Notes: generated by a model not told the origin, from the letters alone. Shown: positions 18,068-27,777, counted from the stretch's first letter. The stretch: 64,000 nt of DNA from Legionella steelei (GCF_001468005.1 NZ_LNYY01000016.1:159756-223755); one strand, 5' to 3'. Translations and numbers: made by a program.

Positions 18068-19522
18068 TCAGGAGATCCTTGGCTTCTTCTTCCCCATATC
18101 TAAAGACCACCCCCCTCCTAAAGCCTTAATTAACTGAATACTGGCAATTTGACGACGAGTGCGGATATTCACTAAAGCAAGTTCTGACTGTAATGCAATA
18201 TTTTCAACAACCACCACCTGCAGAAAAGTAACAAGCCCGCCTTTATATCGATACAACTCCTGCTCCCATGCACGCTTTGCCGCGCGCGCCGCAGCCTTTT
18301 GACTTTGATACTCCTTATCAAGCTGGCGAATCGCCACCAAATTATCCTCCACTTCCTGAAAGGCGGTTAGCACGGTTTGTCTATAAGTAGCTACCGTTTC
18401 AAAATATTGAGCTTTGGCCTGATTTAATAACCCTCGCAGTCGCCCTCCATCAAAAATAGTTACTTCTGCTATGGGTTGCGCTAAGGTTAATAAACTCAGA
18501 GGGCCAAGCGACCAAAAAAGACTGGGTTTGGAAATAAGATTTGCTAAGCTCCTGCTTTGAAAACCTCCACTTCCAGTTAAATCAATCACGGGGAAAAATG
18601 CAGCGCGCGCTACACCAATATTTGCATTTGCAGCCAGAACCTGAGATTCAGCGGCAACTATATCAGGTCGTCTATCTAAAATAGTTGAAGGAAGATTAGG
18701 AGCTATTGCCAGAAAAATCTTAGGTGATTTTGCAGGAGCCAATGAAAAATTACTAGGTATTTCTCCAACTAATACGGCAATCGCATGTTCTAGCTGCGCT
18801 CGTTGTAATCGCATGTCAGCGGCCATCGTTTTGGCATTTTCAAGCTGAGTTTCAGCTTCGTCCACATCAGAGATGGGGGCTGCGCCGCCTTGATAACGTT
18901 TTTTCGTTAAATAAAGTGCTTTTTGATAAGCCACAACAGTTATGTCTAAAATGCGTTGTGCCTCATCACTTCCCCTTAAGGCAAAATAATTATTCGCAAG
19001 TGATGCTTGTAAACTCAAGCGAATTGATGCCATATCGGCAACGCTTGCCTTGGCTTTGCTTTCACTGACAATGACGGAATTACGAATACTTCCCCAAGCG
19101 TCAAGCTCGTAAGAAAGAAAACCACCCAACAAAAATTGGTTATAGACTGGGGTCGTTGGCGGGTTTGCAACAGTTTGTGAGTTTTGTTGTCTATCCGCGT
19201 TGAATAATCCCTGAGCGGTAGGGAAAAAATACGAACGCGCGACTTGCACCAATGAAATCGACTCCTGAAAATGGGCATAAGCTAATTTCAAGTCTTGGTT
19301 GGCAACACTCAACTGTTTTTCCAAATCATTTAACACGGGATCATGAAAAGCCAACCACCAAGCATCTGGAGCAATGACTTTTGGTGTTGATTTAATTTTT
19401 ACCCATTGTCCTGGTTCCTTAAAATGCTCAGGAATTGGCATGGCAGGACGATGATAGTGTGGTGCCAAAGAACAACCCACCAAAGCAAAAACAAGTATTC
19501 CGACAGCAAACAACTTATTCAT
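18068..19522 (-). CDS. Outer-membrane efflux channel lipoprotein of the second RND pump
   Basis: NodT/OprM-type outer-membrane channel; 484 aa. Lipoprotein signal with lipobox LVGC, then SLAPHYHRPAMP, a variant of the start seen in OprM-like proteins. Two efflux repeats; ILDRRPDIVAAE opens the second, and a closing KALGGGW phrase is typical. Last gene of a permease-MFP-OMF operon; its start overlaps the adaptor's stop by four bases. Gene order is the reverse of the first RND operon, so the two operons are not recent duplicates. Confidence 0.93.
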   Translation of the reverse strand: MNKLFAVGILVFALVGCSLAPHYHRPAMPIPEHFKEPGQWVKIKSTPKVIAPDAWWLAFHDPVLNDLEKQLSVANQDLKLAYAHFQESISLVQVARSYFFPTAQGLFNADRQQNSQTVANPPTTPVYNQFLLGGFLSYELDAWGSIRNSVIVSESKAKASVADMASIRLSLQASLANNYFALRGSDEAQRILDITVVAYQKALYLTKKRYQGGAAPISDVDEAETQLENAKTMAADMRLQRAQLEHAIAVLVGEIPSNFSLAPAKSPKIFLAIAPNLPSTILDRRPDIVAAESQVLAANANIGVARAAFFPVIDLTGSGGFQSRSLANLISKPSLFWSLGPLSLLTLAQPIAEVTIFDGGRLRGLLNQAKAQYFETVATYRQTVLTAFQEVEDNLVAIRQLDKEYQSQKAAARAAKRAWEQELYRYKGGLVTFLQVVVVENIALQSELALVNIRTRRQIASIQLIKALGGGWSLDMGKKKPRIS

Positions 19523-20664
19523 GAAACAACTCGCACGGTTTCGCCGTTCATAATAGAATCAGGAGGATTAATCACGATTCGCTCCCCCGGTGATACCCCT
19601 GTAGCAAGTTCAACTTTTGAACCAAAATCACGCTGCACAGTAACCGATTTCAAGACAATCTTATTGTCTTTGCCAAGCACTGCTACTTGCAATCCTTGAG
19701 CACGAAAAAGCAGGGTATTAACAGGTAAAATTACAGTCTTGGGAGGGATAGGTAAAGTAAACCAAACTTCGGTATAACCACCAGGTAATAGCTCTCCATT
19801 TTTATTCTTAGAAACAAATTGGGCGAGCAAAGTCCGCGTCTTAGGATCAATAGCATGTGCGGTTTCAAATAATTTTGCAGGAAAAACTTGTTTAGGATGT
19901 TCAGCAAAATGAAGTTTGACTGACATATTGGGTTTAATCCGTGCAGAATAATACTGAGGGATTTTGACATAAATGCGCAAAGGACTGGTTTGAGCAATAC
20001 GAAATAACGGTCGTGCTGTTGAACTGCTTCCTGCGTCAATTAAATCACCTATGTCTGTAGCACGAGCAGTGATAACGCCATCAAAAGGTGCGATAACCTG
20101 TTCAAAACCTACTAACTCTTGTAATCGTTGTAAATTAGCTTTCGCTGAAAACATAGCCGCCTCAAGAGCTGCGGCTGAGCTCACCTTTTCATCCGTTTCC
20201 TGTTGGGAGACAGATTCCGTTTTTAATAAATTAAGCCATCGTTTTGCGGTAATTTGAGCCAGTTGATTATTGGCAATTGCGGTATTCAAATCAGCCTTAG
20301 CCTGACGCTCTTGCGCATCAAGTTCTGGGGTTTCAATGACGGCAAGTAGATCCCCTTTTTTAACACGACTACCAATATCGACATACCATTTTTTTACATA
20401 ACCGTTAGTACGGGCAAAAATAGGTGATTCGTGCCAGGCCTGAACATTGCCCGGCAAAATAATTTTATCTACCCCTGCTTCTTGTTTTGCTTCCATGAGG
20501 CGCACTATAGGGACGGCATCTGCCAGTGTCTCATTCCGTAAGTTTATTGCCGCATAAACGCGAAAAAAAATGATGACTAAAAGAATGAATAAAAAAACAG
20601 CAATCGCAATAATAAGTCGTCGATGCGGGTGGTTCTGTAAATGCGACTGAATCGTTTTACGCAT
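19519..20664 (-). CDS. RND efflux periplasmic adaptor, second system
   Basis: Membrane fusion protein, 381 aa. Basic N-terminus (RRLI) and one membrane helix at about residues 18-35; two lipoyl halves (GNVQAWHES... and VIAPFDGVITAR) around a rather short helical hairpin, then a barrel and a membrane-proximal domain. Starts eight bases inside the permease gene's end and runs four bases into the channel gene: translational coupling in both directions. Adaptor for the permease encoded upstream. Confidence 0.93.
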   Translation of the reverse strand: MRKTIQSHLQNHPHRRLIIAIAVFLFILLVIIFFRVYAAINLRNETLADAVPIVRLMEAKQEAGVDKIILPGNVQAWHESPIFARTNGYVKKWYVDIGSRVKKGDLLAVIETPELDAQERQAKADLNTAIANNQLAQITAKRWLNLLKTESVSQQETDEKVSSAAALEAAMFSAKANLQRLQELVGFEQVIAPFDGVITARATDIGDLIDAGSSSTARPLFRIAQTSPLRIYVKIPQYYSARIKPNMSVKLHFAEHPKQVFPAKLFETAHAIDPKTRTLLAQFVSKNKNGELLPGGYTEVWFTLPIPPKTVILPVNTLLFRAQGLQVAVLGKDNKIVLKSVTVQRDFGSKVELATGVSPGERIVINPPDSIMNGETVRVVS

Positions 20665-23600
20665 GGTCCTTCCTTTGCTTCTTCTTCAATTTGCGTTCAT
20701 GAATCACATAAAAAACAGAAGGGACAAAAAAGAGTGTGGCTATTGTTGCAAAAGACAACCCTCCAATTACCGCCCGTCCTAAAGGAGCATTCTGTTCACC
20801 GCCATCCCCTAGCCCTAATGCCATAGGAAACATACCAATTATCATGGCTAATGCCGTCATCATTACGGGTCTTAAACGTGTATTTCCCGCTTCAAGAGCT
20901 GCCTGCATTGGATCATTTTCAATTGCCAGGTGATCTCGAGCAAAACTAATAATAAGAATACTATTCGCCGTTGCAACCCCCATACACATAATTGCTCCCG
21001 TTAAAGCAGGAACACTTAATGCAGTATGAGTAAGAAATAACATCCAGGCAATTCCAGCAATAGCTGCGGGCAATGCAGTAATAATAATAAAAGGATCAGT
21101 CCAAGATTGAAAGTTAATAACAATTAATAAATAAACTAATAAAATTGAGAATGCTAATCCCCAATACAATCCATGAAATGCATGCTCTTTAGTTTCAATT
21201 TGCCCACGAATCACTACAGATGAACCTTTAGGCACATCTTTTTTTGTGTCGTGAATAATTTGCTTGATATCATTTGCCACTGATCCTAAATCCCTATCTT
21301 GTATCGAAGCAAAAATATCAAACACTGGCTGCACATTATAATGTGACTCAACCACAGAGGTCCAAGTACGTCTCAATTTTGCAAAAGAACCTAAAATCTG
21401 TGCTTGGCTAGGCGTTGTTAAACTTCCAATGGGAACATTAAGCAAATCGTTTAATGAGGTCATCACATATTGAGGAGCTTGCGTCACAATGGGGTAAGAA
21501 ACTCCGCTTTTAGGATCCAACCAAAATGTGGGTGTCGTTTGAAAGCTTCCAGACAGTGTAATTAATAAATCCGACGCGACATTAAGTTGTGTAAATCCAA
21601 GTTCACTTGCCAAACTACGATCTACATCGACAAAAAACTCAGGATAGTTATTGGCTTGTCTTATGCGTACATCAGTAAGACCAGGAACCCGTTTTAGCTG
21701 GCTCATCAACTTATTCGCATAACGCGCATTTTCTTCTTTTTTTAAGCCAATCACCTGGATATTAATGGGCGATGGCAAACCAAAGTTAATAATTTGGTTG
21801 ACGATATCCGCTGGTAAAAATGCGAACGTTACTTGTGGAAAACGCTCTCTTAACGTAGATCGCAATTGATGCTCATAACCAGAACTTGGACGATGTCCAT
21901 CGTTTAGAGAAATTAAGATATCGGCATCTTCCGGACCATTTGTTGCTGAATTACTGTACGATAAATTAATTCCACTCACAGGTAGGCCAATATTATCCAC
22001 AATACTTCCTAGCTCCTTAGGAGGTATCACCTGTCGAATCATTGTATCAATATTATCAACGAGCCGAGCCGTTTCCTCTACTCGTGTCCCTGTTGGCGCA
22101 CTAATGTGTAATTTAATTTGTCCTGCATCGACATTAGGGAAAAAATTCGAACCAAGCCATGGCCAAAGCAATAATATTGAGACGCCAACAAAAACTAAGA
22201 AGCAAGGAATAAAAACTTTAGCATTGTGTAATACCCATGCTAATGCTTCAGAATAATGAGAACGTAATCGTGAAAATTGGTCTTCGAACATCCGATGAAA
22301 ACGAGCCAATCGGCCTTTATCTTTCTCCTCGGACATCAACTCATGTTTGTGCAGCCAATATTTTGCCAGAGTAGCAACCAGCGTGCGTGACAAAATATAC
22401 GACATGAGCATAGCAAAAACGACAGCTTCAGCTAAAGGAACAAATAAATATTGAGCAACGCCTCCCAAAAAAAACATCGGTACAAACACAATACAAATGC
22501 ATAAGGTCGATACAAGTGCTGGTATTGCGATTTGTTTGGCACCATCGAGAATAGCCTGCTCTACTTCTTTGCCTTGCTCCAAATTCCAATTAATGTTCTC
22601 TATGGCAACCGTAGCATCATCAACCAAAATACCCACCGCAAGAGCCAAACCACCTAAAGTCATAATATTAATTGTCTCGCCTAAAGCAGAAAGAATAGTA
22701 ATCGAGGCAATAATCGATAAAGGAATAGACAACGTAATAATCAAGGTGCTCCGCAAACTTCCCAAAAAAAGTAAGATCATCAGCCCTGTTAATGCTGCAG
22801 CAATGACTCCCTCAACAATAACCCCATGAATCGCTGCGGTGACAAAAATCGATTGATCCCCAAAATAAGATAAATTAAGTCCTGCAGGAAGCATCTCCTT
22901 AACTTTGGGTAATAAAGCCTTAACCCGATGCACAATATCTAAAGTTGACGCATTCCCAGTTTTTTGTATCGACATCATGACCGCACGCTTACCATCTACC
23001 CGCACTATGTTCGTTTGCGGTGCGAAACCATCGCGCACATGCGCGACATCGCGAATATATAGGACACGACCAGGGGTTGATTTAACAGGCACATCATTTA
23101 ATTCAACGGGTGAAAGCGGGCTGCCATTTAATTTCACAATATACTCATACTCACCTATTTTTTGTGTACCTGAGGGTATAATCAGGTTTTGAGCAAGAAT
23201 TGCCGTATTAATGTCTTGTGCAGATACCCCATAGGTTTGCATTGCTTGTAAATCCAAATCGACCTGTATTTGACGTACTTTCCCCCCATAAGGATAAGGA
23301 AGTGCCGCTCCTTGTACGGTTGCAAGTTGCGTACGTAGAAAGTTATTGCCCAAATCATTTAACCTTTGCTCAGGAATGGTCGCACTCGATAGCACAAGTT
23401 GTAATACGGGAACAGTTGATGCTTTATAACTTAAAATTAATGGAGGTAAAGTCCCTGGCGGTAAATTGCGTAGCATGGTTTGTGAGATTGCAGTGACCTG
23501 GCTTAGAGCCATATCAACATTCACACCAGGTTGAAAGAATAATTTAACCACACTGACACTAATCAGAGACTCTGATTCAATATGTTCAATATCATTCACT

Positions 23601-23821
23601 GTGGTGGTTACCGCGCGTTCAAACACACTCGTAATGCGGTTTCCCATTTCATCTGGGGGTAAGCCAGTATAATTCCATACAACACTCACAACAGGAATAT
23701 TGATGTCAGGAAAAATATCTGTAGGAGTGCGCATAATTGCCAAAGGCCCGATAATAAGAAGCATTAGAGCCATTACAATAAATGTGTAGGGTCGCGAAAG
23801 TGCAATCCATACAATCCACAT
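20657..23821 (-). CDS. RND efflux permease, second system
   Basis: Large inner-membrane RND transporter; 1054 aa with the twofold repeat of membrane helices and porter domains. The N-terminus SRPYTFIVMALML and the segment PTDIFPDINIPVV mark a branch different from AcrB, closer to metal/solvent or uncharacterised HAE proteins. The relay aspartates are present (Asp401-Asp402 in ILVDDATVA), but the helix-10 lysine of AcrB (Lys940) is replaced: the segment reads GVATANSIL, with Ala952 at that place. First gene of the permease-MFP-OMF operon. A loss-of-Lys branch may couple protons differently; the substrate is unknown. Confidence 0.94.
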   Translation of the reverse strand: MWIVWIALSRPYTFIVMALMLLIIGPLAIMRTPTDIFPDINIPVVSVVWNYTGLPPDEMGNRITSVFERAVTTTVNDIEHIESESLISVSVVKLFFQPGVNVDMALSQVTAISQTMLRNLPPGTLPPLILSYKASTVPVLQLVLSSATIPEQRLNDLGNNFLRTQLATVQGAALPYPYGGKVRQIQVDLDLQAMQTYGVSAQDINTAILAQNLIIPSGTQKIGEYEYIVKLNGSPLSPVELNDVPVKSTPGRVLYIRDVAHVRDGFAPQTNIVRVDGKRAVMMSIQKTGNASTLDIVHRVKALLPKVKEMLPAGLNLSYFGDQSIFVTAAIHGVIVEGVIAAALTGLMILLFLGSLRSTLIITLSIPLSIIASITILSALGETINIMTLGGLALAVGILVDDATVAIENINWNLEQGKEVEQAILDGAKQIAIPALVSTLCICIVFVPMFFLGGVAQYLFVPLAEAVVFAMLMSYILSRTLVATLAKYWLHKHELMSEEKDKGRLARFHRMFEDQFSRLRSHYSEALAWVLHNAKVFIPCFLVFVGVSILLLWPWLGSNFFPNVDAGQIKLHISAPTGTRVEETARLVDNIDTMIRQVIPPKELGSIVDNIGLPVSGINLSYSNSATNGPEDADILISLNDGHRPSSGYEHQLRSTLRERFPQVTFAFLPADIVNQIINFGLPSPINIQVIGLKKEENARYANKLMSQLKRVPGLTDVRIRQANNYPEFFVDVDRSLASELGFTQLNVASDLLITLSGSFQTTPTFWLDPKSGVSYPIVTQAPQYVMTSLNDLLNVPIGSLTTPSQAQILGSFAKLRRTWTSVVESHYNVQPVFDIFASIQDRDLGSVANDIKQIIHDTKKDVPKGSSVVIRGQIETKEHAFHGLYWGLAFSILLVYLLIVINFQSWTDPFIIITALPAAIAGIAWMLFLTHTALSVPALTGAIMCMGVATANSILIISFARDHLAIENDPMQAALEAGNTRLRPVMMTALAMIIGMFPMALGLGDGGEQNAPLGRAVIGGLSFATIATLFFVPSVFYVIHERKLKKKQRKDHA

Positions 23822-23935
23822 AAATATCCATATCGCAGTTTGAAAAGTAGACCATTATATCAATGAACTACATGAAACTTTAAGAATAAACCTGAGTTTT
23901 TCTTATTTTAATTTCTGAGGTAATTATTTGCATTT

Positions 23936-24700
23936 TTAATTGAGATCAAACTCTTGTCCACAACGAACAAAACCAGCAAAACCATGAGATTTTGCATCAG
24001 GCAAGTCCCCATCATTGTAATGATATAGCCAAAGCTTTGCTTTTATTTTGGGATCTAATGTATCTAACTGATTAAAATGGGTATGCACTCCACTGGGCAC
24101 ATCCAATGTTTCGCAATCATGAAAAATTAATGTTGCAGCACGATAATAAGGTTTAAAACGATCGAGGGTAAATTGTGTATCGGTGGTAATAAAAAAAGTT
24201 TTTCCCTTATAGCCAATATTCAAACCATAGCTTGGCATCAATTTTTTATTTGAATAAATATGTACTGTTTGCACTAAATCTAATGTTAAACCTTCCCAAT
24301 TAAAAATTTCGCCATCATTGACTACGTGCACCACAAAATAATCACTTAACGTTGCTTCTCTATCATCAAGTGTTTTCAAACCGCCGCTTAAGCTATGCTC
24401 CCACAACGGATGCACCAGGCGTTCATGAGCTATTAACTGGGGAGCGCCATTCTGCGAAGCAAATTTACGTTGGAAAGCGAACCATTCGATACCTCCTATA
24501 TGATCAGCATGCAAATGGCTAAGATAGACCGCATCTATCTCTTCGGGAACATAACCCGCTTTAGTTAATGAAAAACGAATGTCCGTGCCACAATCTATCA
24601 ATAGCTTCTTGCCACTATCAGTTAGAAGTAACATATTTGATTGGAAATTTCCAAAATCCGTCCCTAAGCCACTACCCGCGCCTAAAAATAACAATTTCAT
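23936..24700 (-). CDS. MBL-fold hydrolase, ribonuclease Z/phosphodiesterase-like
   Basis: Metallo-beta-lactamase-fold protein, 254 aa. N-terminal MKLLFLGAGSG and zinc motif HLHADH (His62, His64, Asp66, His67), a later Asp in FITTDTQF, HDCET and a His-rich end (YHYNDGD) fit the RNase Z-like/cyclic-nucleotide phosphodiesterase-like branch. It lacks the long exosite arm of true RNase Z. AGGGA sits seven bases before the ATG. It is divergent from an adenylate cyclase gene with 165 bases between, so hydrolysis of a cyclic nucleotide is worth considering, but that rests on position only. No signal peptide. Confidence 0.82.
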   Translation of the reverse strand: MKLLFLGAGSGLGTDFGNFQSNMLLLTDSGKKLLIDCGTDIRFSLTKAGYVPEEIDAVYLSHLHADHIGGIEWFAFQRKFASQNGAPQLIAHERLVHPLWEHSLSGGLKTLDDREATLSDYFVVHVVNDGEIFNWEGLTLDLVQTVHIYSNKKLMPSYGLNIGYKGKTFFITTDTQFTLDRFKPYYRAATLIFHDCETLDVPSGVHTHFNQLDTLDPKIKAKLWLYHYNDGDLPDAKSHGFAGFVRCGQEFDLN

Positions 24701-24865
24701 TAATTAATCCCTGAACTTAGTTAAGGCTTATCCTAAAAAAATTCCTTAATAAAACAACCATCTTCTTCATTAAAGAATAGCATTTAAAATTGGTTATTAG
24801 AAATAGCTCAACGATTATAAATGAGCTATCCTTCAAAATAAGTTGGCAAAGAACGTGAGACAAAC

Positions 24866-26275
24866 GTGCTAAAAAAGTTCCATCTTAAAAATACTCGCCT
24901 TTTAAAACTTTTTTTCTTTTTTCTCGCGATTACACTTACAAGCCTAATCGTTTGTTTATTTGCATTAAAACACATTGCGGTACAAGAAGTTATTGATAGC
25001 AATGAGCGTTATCAATTGTATGTGTTAGCCAATAAACTTCGTCAGAGCTCCGATGATTTAACTGAGTTATCTCGTCTTTATGTGATAACCGGCGAGAAAA
25101 AATACCGTAACTACTATAATGAAACTTTGGCTATACGTGAGGGCACCTCGCCTCGTCCTGTAAATTATGATGAATTGTATTGGGATTTGATTATTGGTAA
25201 TAATCTTCCCCAATCCTATGGTCCAGCAAAATCGTTAGCAGCAATGATGTTAGAACATCATTTTACTCTCAAAGAGTTTTCCTTATTGACTGAAGCAGAA
25301 AATCAAAGCAATAAACTTGCAGAAACTGAAATTAAAGCGATGAATTTGATTGAAGGAAAATATCAAGATAAATTAGGAAATTATACTATTATCGAGAAGC
25401 CTAATCCCGAATTAGCCAGAAAAATGCTTTTTGATACTGATTATATGAAGGCAAAATTACAGGTGATGGAGCCCTTACAGGAATTTTTTACCCTCGTAAA
25501 TGATCGAACATTCCTAACAAATGAAAAAATTGAGACCAAAATGTCAAAGATTATCGCCTTAGCCCTCGCACTCTCATTTCTATCAACAATACTGATGCTC
25601 TTTTTTATAATTCATGCATTAAAAACATTATCCAGGGTCAATGAGGAAAATGATTTATTACTTTTGAATATCCTGCCTGAATCAATTGCCTCACGCTTGA
25701 AAATGGGAGAGGAAGGTATCGCTGATGAATTCCCCCAAGCCAGTGTGATGTTTGCGGATATTATTAATTTTACGCAGCTAACCGAACAATTGGGCGCAAA
25801 AAAAACCGTAAATGTTTTAAATCTATTGTTTGCTGAGCTCGATCAGCTCACTGAAAAATATTACGTAGAAAAAGTTAAAACCATTGGTGACAACTATATG
25901 GCTGTATCAGGTGTTCCCGAGCAAACAACACGACATGCAATCAATATTGCCAATTATGCTTTGGCCATCATAGACAAGCTGCTGTCTTTTAATCAAGATA
26001 ATAAGATGCAACTCCAATTACGCATTGGTATTACTTATGGACCTGTAGTCGCAGGGATAATTGGTCATAAAAAATTTGTTTATGATGTATGGGGTAACGT
26101 GGTCAACCTAGCCAGCCGCTTAGAAGAAACCTCTCTCCCTAATAAAATCCATATTTCAGAAAAAATGGCTTTTATGCTGCAAGATGAATTTATTGTTGAA
26201 CCACGTGGAACTGTAGAAATGAAAGGAATTGGTTCTATAAGAACCTATTTTCTTCTGGGCAAGAAAGAAAAATAA
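24866..26275 (+). CDS. Membrane-bound class III adenylate cyclase
   Basis: Makes cAMP from ATP; 469 aa. Layout: helix 1 at about residues 12-33, an extracytoplasmic sensor region of about 200 residues, helix 2 at about 230-253, a short linker helix with the phrase LLLNILPESIA, then the cyclase domain (290-465). All expected catalytic residues are visible: metal Asp298 (FADIINF) and Asp342 (IGDNYM), adenine-selecting Lys338 and Asp407, transition-state Asn414 and Arg418 (NLASR). Lys/Asp at the base-selecting sites indicate ATP, not GTP. GTG start with only a weak ribosome site. Legionella species carry several class III cyclases; the signal sensed here is unknown. Confidence 0.92.
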   Translation: MLKKFHLKNTRLLKLFFFFLAITLTSLIVCLFALKHIAVQEVIDSNERYQLYVLANKLRQSSDDLTELSRLYVITGEKKYRNYYNETLAIREGTSPRPVNYDELYWDLIIGNNLPQSYGPAKSLAAMMLEHHFTLKEFSLLTEAENQSNKLAETEIKAMNLIEGKYQDKLGNYTIIEKPNPELARKMLFDTDYMKAKLQVMEPLQEFFTLVNDRTFLTNEKIETKMSKIIALALALSFLSTILMLFFIIHALKTLSRVNEENDLLLLNILPESIASRLKMGEEGIADEFPQASVMFADIINFTQLTEQLGAKKTVNVLNLLFAELDQLTEKYYVEKVKTIGDNYMAVSGVPEQTTRHAINIANYALAIIDKLLSFNQDNKMQLQLRIGITYGPVVAGIIGHKKFVYDVWGNVVNLASRLEETSLPNKIHISEKMAFMLQDEFIVEPRGTVEMKGIGSIRTYFLLGKKEK

Positions 26276-26314
26276 ACTAAAATTATCTTATCGTAGCGTG
26301 TGCACACAGGCAGC

Positions 26315-26734
26315 TCATCCACCTTTATGACAGCGTGGACATATTCCATAAATATTTAAGGCATGATCAGTCATGTGAAAATTGGCACGTTCGGCTATTG
26401 TTTTTTGCCTCTGCTCGATGATTTCATCAACAAATTCCTCAACACAGCCACATTTGATGCAGACTAGATGATCATGATGAGCCCCCTGACTTAATTCAAA
26501 TACTGAATGCCCCCCTTCAAAATTATGGCGATTAACTAATCCTGCAGCCTCAAATTGTGTTAACACGCGATAGACCGTGGCAAGCCCCACATCTTCTCCG
26601 GTCTCCAATAAAGCCTTATAAACACCTTCCGCGCTTAAATGATGATTAGGGGATTGCTCCAATATTTGCAATACTTTTAAACGTGGTAAAGTAATTTTTA
26701 ATCCAGCATTCTTCAGCTGTTTACTTTCTTCCAT
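26315..26734 (-). CDS. fur: Ferric uptake regulator Fur
   Basis: Iron-responsive repressor, 139 aa. Winged-helix N-terminal domain with the recognition region DVGLATVYRVL, followed by the metal-binding dimer domain: HHDHLVC, CxxC pair (CIKCG) and C-terminal CPRCHKG. ATG at 26734 has GGGGAG five bases upstream; the TTG one codon earlier is less likely. It is divergent from bamE, the same arrangement as fur-omlA in Pseudomonas. I see no obvious 19-base Fur box in the 100-base gap, so autoregulation cannot be claimed. Confidence 0.96.
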   Translation of the reverse strand: MEESKQLKNAGLKITLPRLKVLQILEQSPNHHLSAEGVYKALLETGEDVGLATVYRVLTQFEAAGLVNRHNFEGGHSVFELSQGAHHDHLVCIKCGCVEEFVDEIIEQRQKTIAERANFHMTDHALNIYGICPRCHKGG

Positions 26735-26833
26735 CAATGCTCCCCTCGCCGTAATGAATTTGCCTTTCCAGGTTAGGTGTCTTTCAGTAAATGACGTGTT
26801 ATTATGGCGAAATTTTTCACGATAGGCAAAAAA

Positions 26834-27193
26834 ATGAGAATAATAATTTTTCTACTTGGAATTATACTTTCCTTAACCCTGACTCAATGCAAATCCTATG
26901 ATCTGTCTCGACGAGTAGTCCAGCAGGGAAACTTATTACCAAAATCGAGGATTGACCGACTTAAAGTAGGAATGAGCAAGAATGATGTTGCCATCTTAAT
27001 GGGTACCAGTCTATTAAGCCCTACATTTAATAATGACCGCTGGGACTATGCATACACATGGCGTAGAGGCCATGGCGCGATAACAATGTCCTCACTAAGC
27101 TTATATTTCCGCAATAATACTCTAATACGTATAGAGCATGACAAATTTAAACCAGGACCTGGATTCAATCACCCTGATATTAATCAGGAATAA
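26834..27193 (+). CDS. bamE: Outer-membrane assembly lipoprotein BamE (SmpA/OmlA)
   Basis: Small lipoprotein of the BAM complex, which inserts beta-barrel proteins into the outer membrane; 119 aa. Signal peptide with lipobox LTQC, then the BamE signature: an RIDRLKVGMSKNDV stretch and WDYAYTWRRG. ATG 26834 gives the normal signal peptide and has AGG eight bases before; the frame from 26804 would add ten residues ahead of it. Divergent from fur. Length and motifs are standard for the family, so no truncation. Confidence 0.94.
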   Translation: MRIIIFLLGIILSLTLTQCKSYDLSRRVVQQGNLLPKSRIDRLKVGMSKNDVAILMGTSLLSPTFNNDRWDYAYTWRRGHGAITMSSLSLYFRNNTLIRIEHDKFKPGPGFNHPDINQE

Positions 27194-27246
27194 TTAAGAC
27201 ACCTCCGTCATCTCTATATATGTTATGACAAAAAAAACTAAATAAC

Positions 27247-27404
27247 CGTAGGCTGGGCTGCTAAGCCCAGCATGTAACAATGCGCTGAAGTAGTTCTTTC
27301 TTAGAAAACCATAGATTAAGATACGTATCAATTGGGCTTCATAATGGAATTTTGGAGAGGACGAATGAACTCAGCAGATGCTGGGCTTAACAGCCCAGCC
27401 TACG
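27247..27404. repeat. Inverted-repeat intergenic element, copy 2
   Basis: A 158-base element with 27-base terminal inverted repeats (27247-27273 and 27378-27404) that match with one mismatch; both arms contain GGCTGGGCT...AAGCCCAGC and end in CGTAGG/CCTACG. Same arms as at 17924-18037 but a longer, unrelated-looking centre. It occupies most of the 302-base gap between bamE and rnfH; the rest of that gap shows nothing I can name. No reading frame of note inside. Confidence 0.85.
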
Positions 27405-27495
27405 TCTGTCCTTTTTGTCAGCGAATTAGCTAACCTCTACAATGACAGCAGTTTCATCGACCCTGGATTATGCTGCGCTAACCCAGGCACAAAGC

Positions 27496-27777
27496 TCAGC
27501 TACGTGCCCGACGAACATTTGCTTTTTGACGTCGTTTCTCTTTAGGATCCAAAACCAATGGCCTGTATAGTTCTACCCGGTCACCATCCTGTAAAACCTG
27601 TTCCAGAGAAACTTGCTTTGCATAAATACCCACGCACATATCTCGCGTTTCTGGATGAGTATCATAGATTTTGGAGGCATGGAGTGCATCAAGAACGGTT
27701 GCTCCGTGTTGAAGATCTAGAGTCATATGAACGACAGCCTTTTCTGCAGTCACGTAAACTAACTCAACTTTAACCAT
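27496..27777 (-). CDS. rnfH: RnfH family ubiquitin-like protein (UPF0125)
   Basis: 93-aa protein with a ubiquitin-like (beta-grasp) fold; function poorly defined. The sequence starts MVKVELVYV and contains VGIYAKQVSLEQVLQDGD and VELYRPLVLDPKEKRR, diagnostic for the RnfH family, with a basic tail. The open frame reaches back to 27810, but ATG 27777, eight bases inside the ratA end with AAGG upstream, gives the family's usual start. ratA-rnfH pairing is conserved in gammaproteobacteria (ratA-ratB in E. coli), close to bamE as here. Confidence 0.92.
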   Translation of the reverse strand: MVKVELVYVTAEKAVVHMTLDLQHGATVLDALHASKIYDTHPETRDMCVGIYAKQVSLEQVLQDGDRVELYRPLVLDPKEKRRQKANVRRARS

